DNA from: Burkholderiales bacterium | GTDB lineage: Bacteria > Pseudomonadota > Gammaproteobacteria > Burkholderiales > Casimicrobiaceae | Reading direction: 5' to 3' | Assembly: GCA_025935435.1 (NCBI GenBank) | Contig: JAICVH010000091.1 | Location: 1 to 7,992 of the forward strand | DNA length: 7,992 nt | Shown: piece after piece, positions 6,279-7,992 of the stretch | How the letters are laid out: the number at the start of each line of letters is the position of its first letter | How positions within the stretch are numbered: position 1 is the stretch's first letter | Program-made: the position numbers and the translations under genes | The notes under the pieces: model-generated | What the model was told of the DNA's origin: nothing | The model's input: the letters and a program-made list of their open reading frames with translations, nothing else | Databases searched by the model: none

Positions 6279-6764
6279 TTAAATGAACCGGGCCGCCTCG
6301 TCTTCGGTTGGTAGCCGTCCATGCGGCGTGAATTTGTCCACGGCCTCGGGTAGTTCCCGTGTGAGCCTGGACAGCAACTCTTCCCGTGAGAGTCCAGTTT
6401 GCTGCGAAAGCGTGTTCAGCACGTCGGGGCCGATTGCTTGCTCCAGCTGGTCCGGGCCGAGCTGTTGGTTAGGGCCTTTGCTGACCCAAGACTCGGCCGC
6501 CTGGCCTTGCCCGTTCCGCTTGAAACGCTCGACGAGGTCGCCAAGTCCGCCGCTCAGCACACTCCCCATGCTTGCGCCACCGAGGAGCCCGCCTAGACCA
6601 CCGAGCACGCCACCTTCGTGGCTCTGTGGACTGTTGTCGCCCGGTGCGCTGCCAGGCGCTTGCTTCAGCCCGCCCAGCATTTCGGTGATTTTGTCCCGGT
6701 TCTGATAGCCCGCTACAGCGAGGAGTCCCAAAAGCGCCATCATGGACGGCATTCCGCGGCTCAT
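6279..6764 (-). CDS. YidB/DUF937 family protein
   Basis: A 161-residue protein. The C-terminal half (about 74-147) matches E. coli YidB/DUF937: LGDLVERFKRNGQGQAAESW, GPNQQLGPDQLEQAIG, and LPEAVDKFTPHG. The N-terminus (1-20) is a hydrophobic, Met-rich segment that could be a weak signal or a membrane anchor. It is followed by a Gly-rich linker (GGVLGGLGGLLGGA, 51-64) absent from E. coli YidB (about 130 residues). The function of the family is not established. ATG at 6764 was chosen because AGGAGAG at 6776-6770 is five bases upstream; a GTG two codons earlier is too close to it. It diverges from the glsB-like gene. The 174-base gap to the kinase stop (6105-6278) contains only a weak hairpin (CCACC 6219-6223, GGTGG 6234-6238). 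Confidence 0.9.
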   Translation of the reverse strand: MSRGMPSMMALLGLLAVAGYQNRDKITEMLGGLKQAPGSAPGDNSPQSHEGGVLGGLGGLLGGASMGSVLSGGLGDLVERFKRNGQGQAAESWVSKGPNQQLGPDQLEQAIGPDVLNTLSQQTGLSREELLSRLTRELPEAVDKFTPHGRLPTEDEAARFI

Positions 6765-6769
6765 AATCA

Positions 6770-6776
6770 CTCTCCT
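6770..6776 (-). promoter_or_regulatory. Ribosome binding site that fixes the ATG start at 6764
   Basis: Read on the minus strand this is AGGAGAG, five bases before ATG. The GTG at 6770 would overlap it and is rejected. Confidence 0.6.
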
Positions 6777-6907
6777 TTAAGTCACACTTGGTGGAACACC
6801 ATCGCTGTAAAAAACGCGACGCTGATGTGTTACGTGGCCCCGCAAAGGCTGTTGGGGTGTATCGTCACGTCACCCGACCGATCACTCGGCACCTCATAGG
6901 AGCAGAC

Positions 6908-7162
6908 ATGGGAATCATCTGGACGATCATCATTGGGTTTGTCGCCGGCGTAATCGCTAAGTTCATCATGCCGGGTAGCAACGAGCCCTCGGGATTTGTG
7001 TTGACCACGATCCTCGGCATCATCGGCGCTGTTGTTGCGAGCTACCTCGGGCAAGCGCTTGGATGGTATGCGCCAGGCGAAGGTGCCGGGCTTATCGGCG
7101 CAGTCATTGGCGCCATTGTCGTTCTATTCGTCTGGGGCCTTGTGGCCAAGCGACGCGTATAG
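6908..7162 (+). CDS. GlsB/YeaQ/YmgE-type small membrane protein
   Basis: An 84-residue inner-membrane protein of the transglycosylase-associated family (GlsB/YeaQ/YmgE). Three hydrophobic segments fall at about 2-21, 29-50 and 58-80. The family motifs GFVAGVIAKFIMPG, Gly-rich TTILGIIGAVVASYLG and IGAVIGAIVVLFVWG are present. It ends in KRRV, a likely cytoplasmic basic tail. AGGAG at 6898-6902 is five bases before ATG. In-frame sequence upstream to 6788 is not Gly/hydrophobic like the family and is excluded. Relatives are often linked to general stress, but their biochemical role is unclear. The 143-base divergent region with the YidB-like gene (6765-6907) must hold both promoters; none is convincing by eye. 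Confidence 0.92.
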   Translation: MGIIWTIIIGFVAGVIAKFIMPGSNEPSGFVLTTILGIIGAVVASYLGQALGWYAPGEGAGLIGAVIGAIVVLFVWGLVAKRRV

Positions 7163-7224
7163 GGGAAAAGGTCGCGCCGACGGATCCTCCTTCCGTACGC
7201 GATACGGCTGTGCGTGCGGGAAAG

Positions 7225-7254
7225 AAATGACGGCCGCCCGGGCGGCCGTCATTT
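7225..7254. terminator. Strong bidirectional intrinsic terminator
   Basis: A perfect 30-base palindrome with core ACGGCCGCC / GGCGGCCGT. The plus strand continues as TTTTT (7252-7256) and ends the glsB-like gene. On the minus strand the stem is followed by TTTCTTTCCC and ends ssrA, 8 bases after its CCA. It serves two convergent transcription units. Confidence 0.92.
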
Positions 7255-7261
7255 TTGCTGA

Positions 7262-7639
7262 TGGTGGAGGTGGCGAGAATCGAACTCGCGTCCGGAAGAC
7301 CTCTACAGTCGGGACTACATGCTTAGTCTCGTCATTTGGCTCTCGTTTCCCCGACGCCGGCGGACAAGCTGCGGGAAAACCAGTCACCTTGCTTTAGCGC
7401 TTCACCCAAGTGACCCGGACGAGCGCGATCGCTCAAAATGTCCTCGCTGTGATTCGCGGTGTTAGCCGCTCGTCACCCGGGCTGAGCGCCGCCCGGTGCG
7501 AGGTCCGGCGGGATTAAGCCGCCAGAGCGTATGTTTCGTCGTTCGCAGTTAAGTTTGCGAGTGCTCGAGTTTTACGAGGACAAGCGCCTCGGCATGCCCC
7601 GCGCTGCTTCGATACCCCCGTCGAGACCAGTACACCCCC
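7262..7639 (-). ncRNA. ssrA: tmRNA (one-piece)
   Basis: tmRNA rescues stalled ribosomes and tags the unfinished peptide for proteolysis, acting with SmpB. The mature RNA is 378 bases. The 5' GGGGGTG pairs with 3' CACCTCC before A-CCA, making the acceptor stem with the G3-U pair that marks alanine charging. The T arm is GCGAG, TTCGATT, CTCGC (7289-7273), and CCA is encoded at 7264-7262. The 5' part has the usual CTGGTCTCGACGGGGG and GAAGCAGCG motifs. The tag frame ends in TAA at 7516-7514. The beta-proteobacterial one-piece form fits the rest of the window. It is convergent with the glsB-like gene, with the shared terminator just downstream. Confidence 0.97.
7514..7546 (-). other. tmRNA tag-peptide reading frame
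   Basis: The frame encodes ANDETYALAA then TAA. The resume codon is taken as GCG at 7546-7544, because T and A stand at -5 and -4, as in E. coli tmRNA. An in-frame GCA four codons earlier would give a 14-residue tag starting ANLT, but has C at -5. The ALAA end is the usual ClpXP degron. Confidence 0.85.
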
Positions 7640-7653
7640 GGTAACGATGCGGG

Positions 7654-7669
7654 CGCCGGCAAGCCGGCG
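7654..7669 (-). repeat. Hairpin in the ssrA precursor leader
   Basis: Read on the minus strand, CGCCGG, CTTG, CCGGCG: a six-base GC stem closed by a CUUG tetraloop in RNA, a known stable loop. It lies 14 bases before the mature tmRNA 5' end and downstream of the putative promoter, so it would be in the pre-tmRNA leader removed by RNase P. Confidence 0.45.
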
Positions 7670-7684
7670 AGCGCTGGAATTCCA

Positions 7685-7693
7685 ATGATAACA
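7685..7693 (-). promoter_or_regulatory. Extended -10 promoter of ssrA
   Basis: The minus strand reads TG-T-TATCAT: an extended -10 with five of six consensus bases. Transcription would start near 7678, giving a leader of about 40 bases before the mature tmRNA. No good -35 is seen, which extended -10 promoters can do without. Confidence 0.6.
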
Positions 7694-7720
7694 GCGCACG
7701 ATCGACGACCGCTCGTGCGC
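7694..7720. repeat. Inverted repeat between the ferritin-like gene and ssrA
   Basis: GCGCACGA at 7694-7701 and TCGTGCGC at 7713-7720, eight perfect pairs with an 11-base loop. On the minus strand it follows the ferritin-like stop by 32 bases and directly abuts the extended -10 of ssrA. It could be the ferritin terminator (weak T content after it) or an operator over the ssrA -35 region. Confidence 0.5.
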
Positions 7721-7752
7721 GCAGTTCTACATGGGGCCTCGTGGCGCCCGAT

Positions 7753-7992
7753 TCAATCCTTCATCCCGGCGAGCAATGAATTGATGTCGTCGGCGTGCTC
7801 TTCCTCGACGGCCAGGATTTGTTCCATCAGGCGCATCGTTGTCTGATCCTTGCCGAGCAGCCACTGCACGATCTCGCGATAGCTGTCGATCGCGATGCGC
7901 TCCGCGACGAGGTCCTCCTGGATCATGTCGACCAGGTCCTTGCCCTCGACGTATTGCGAGTGGCTGCGCGCGGTGAGGCTGTCGGGATTCAG
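7753..7992 (-). CDS. Ferritin-like/bacterioferritin protein (5' end outside window)
   Basis: The C-terminal 79 residues of a ferritin-like four-helix protein; the start lies beyond the window edge. Helix C contains DLVAERIAIDSYREIVQWL, with Glu31 of the visible part a likely iron bridge. Helix D contains the iron-site ExxH in AVEEEHADDINSLL (Glu63, His66). The fragment ends GMKD and TGA at 7755-7753. Ferritins and bacterioferritins oxidise and store iron or protect DNA from peroxide. The four-helix family is clear, but Bfr versus Dps-like cannot be decided from the visible half; the heme-ligand Met region lies outside. Confidence 0.85.
   Translation of the reverse strand: MNPDSLTARSHSQYVEGKDLVDMIQEDLVAERIAIDSYREIVQWLLGKDQTTMRLMEQILAVEEEHADDINSLLAGMKD

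Overview
The window looks like chromosomal backbone from a GC-rich beta-proteobacterium, most likely a Burkholderiaceae member (Burkholderia, Paraburkholderia or Caballeronia type). The basis is the earP-efp pair with an arginine at EF-P position 32, a one-piece tmRNA with the tag ANDETYALAA, and small proteins resembling ones I associate with Burkholderia. The genus is inferred from memory of these families, not from a search.

Left part (1-1462): the 3' two thirds of earP and complete efp, same strand. EarP rhamnosylates EF-P on Arg32, and modified EF-P rescues ribosomes stalled at polyproline. A perfect TATAAT lies across the earP stop codon, so efp probably has its own promoter. Convergent to efp, on the minus strand, is a two-gene unit (2451-1469): an unrecognised 115-residue protein, then tag (3-methyladenine DNA glycosylase I). 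The two overlap by TTGA, and tag must start at TTG.

Middle (2710-3796, plus strand): a one-domain cupin with altered metal-ligand positions, an 86-residue hypothetical protein, and a small exported four-cysteine protein with a Tat-like signal. On the minus strand follow a 71-residue zinc-ribbon protein (4122-3907), a gene-poor stretch of about 320 bases, and a single-domain response regulator (4816-4445). Divergent from the regulator is a soluble sensor histidine kinase (4971-6104) with an RsbRD-like N-terminal domain. The two probably form a two-component pair.

Right part: a YidB/DUF937 gene (6764-6279, minus) and a GlsB/YeaQ-type membrane protein gene (6908-7162, plus) diverge from a shared 143-base region. 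A very strong bidirectional terminator (7225-7254) separates glsB from the convergent tmRNA gene ssrA (7639-7262, minus). Upstream of ssrA are an extended -10 promoter, two strong inverted repeats and the 3' end of a ferritin-like gene (7992-7753, minus) cut by the window edge.

Several genes concern translation quality control (EF-P/EarP, tmRNA), DNA repair (Tag) and probably stress or signalling (HK/RR, GlsB, YidB, ferritin). No phage, insertion sequence, CRISPR array or defence island was seen, and I found no convincing undescribed system. The more interesting points are the RsbRD-type kinase with its orphan receiver, the unusual cupin, and the structured ssrA upstream region.
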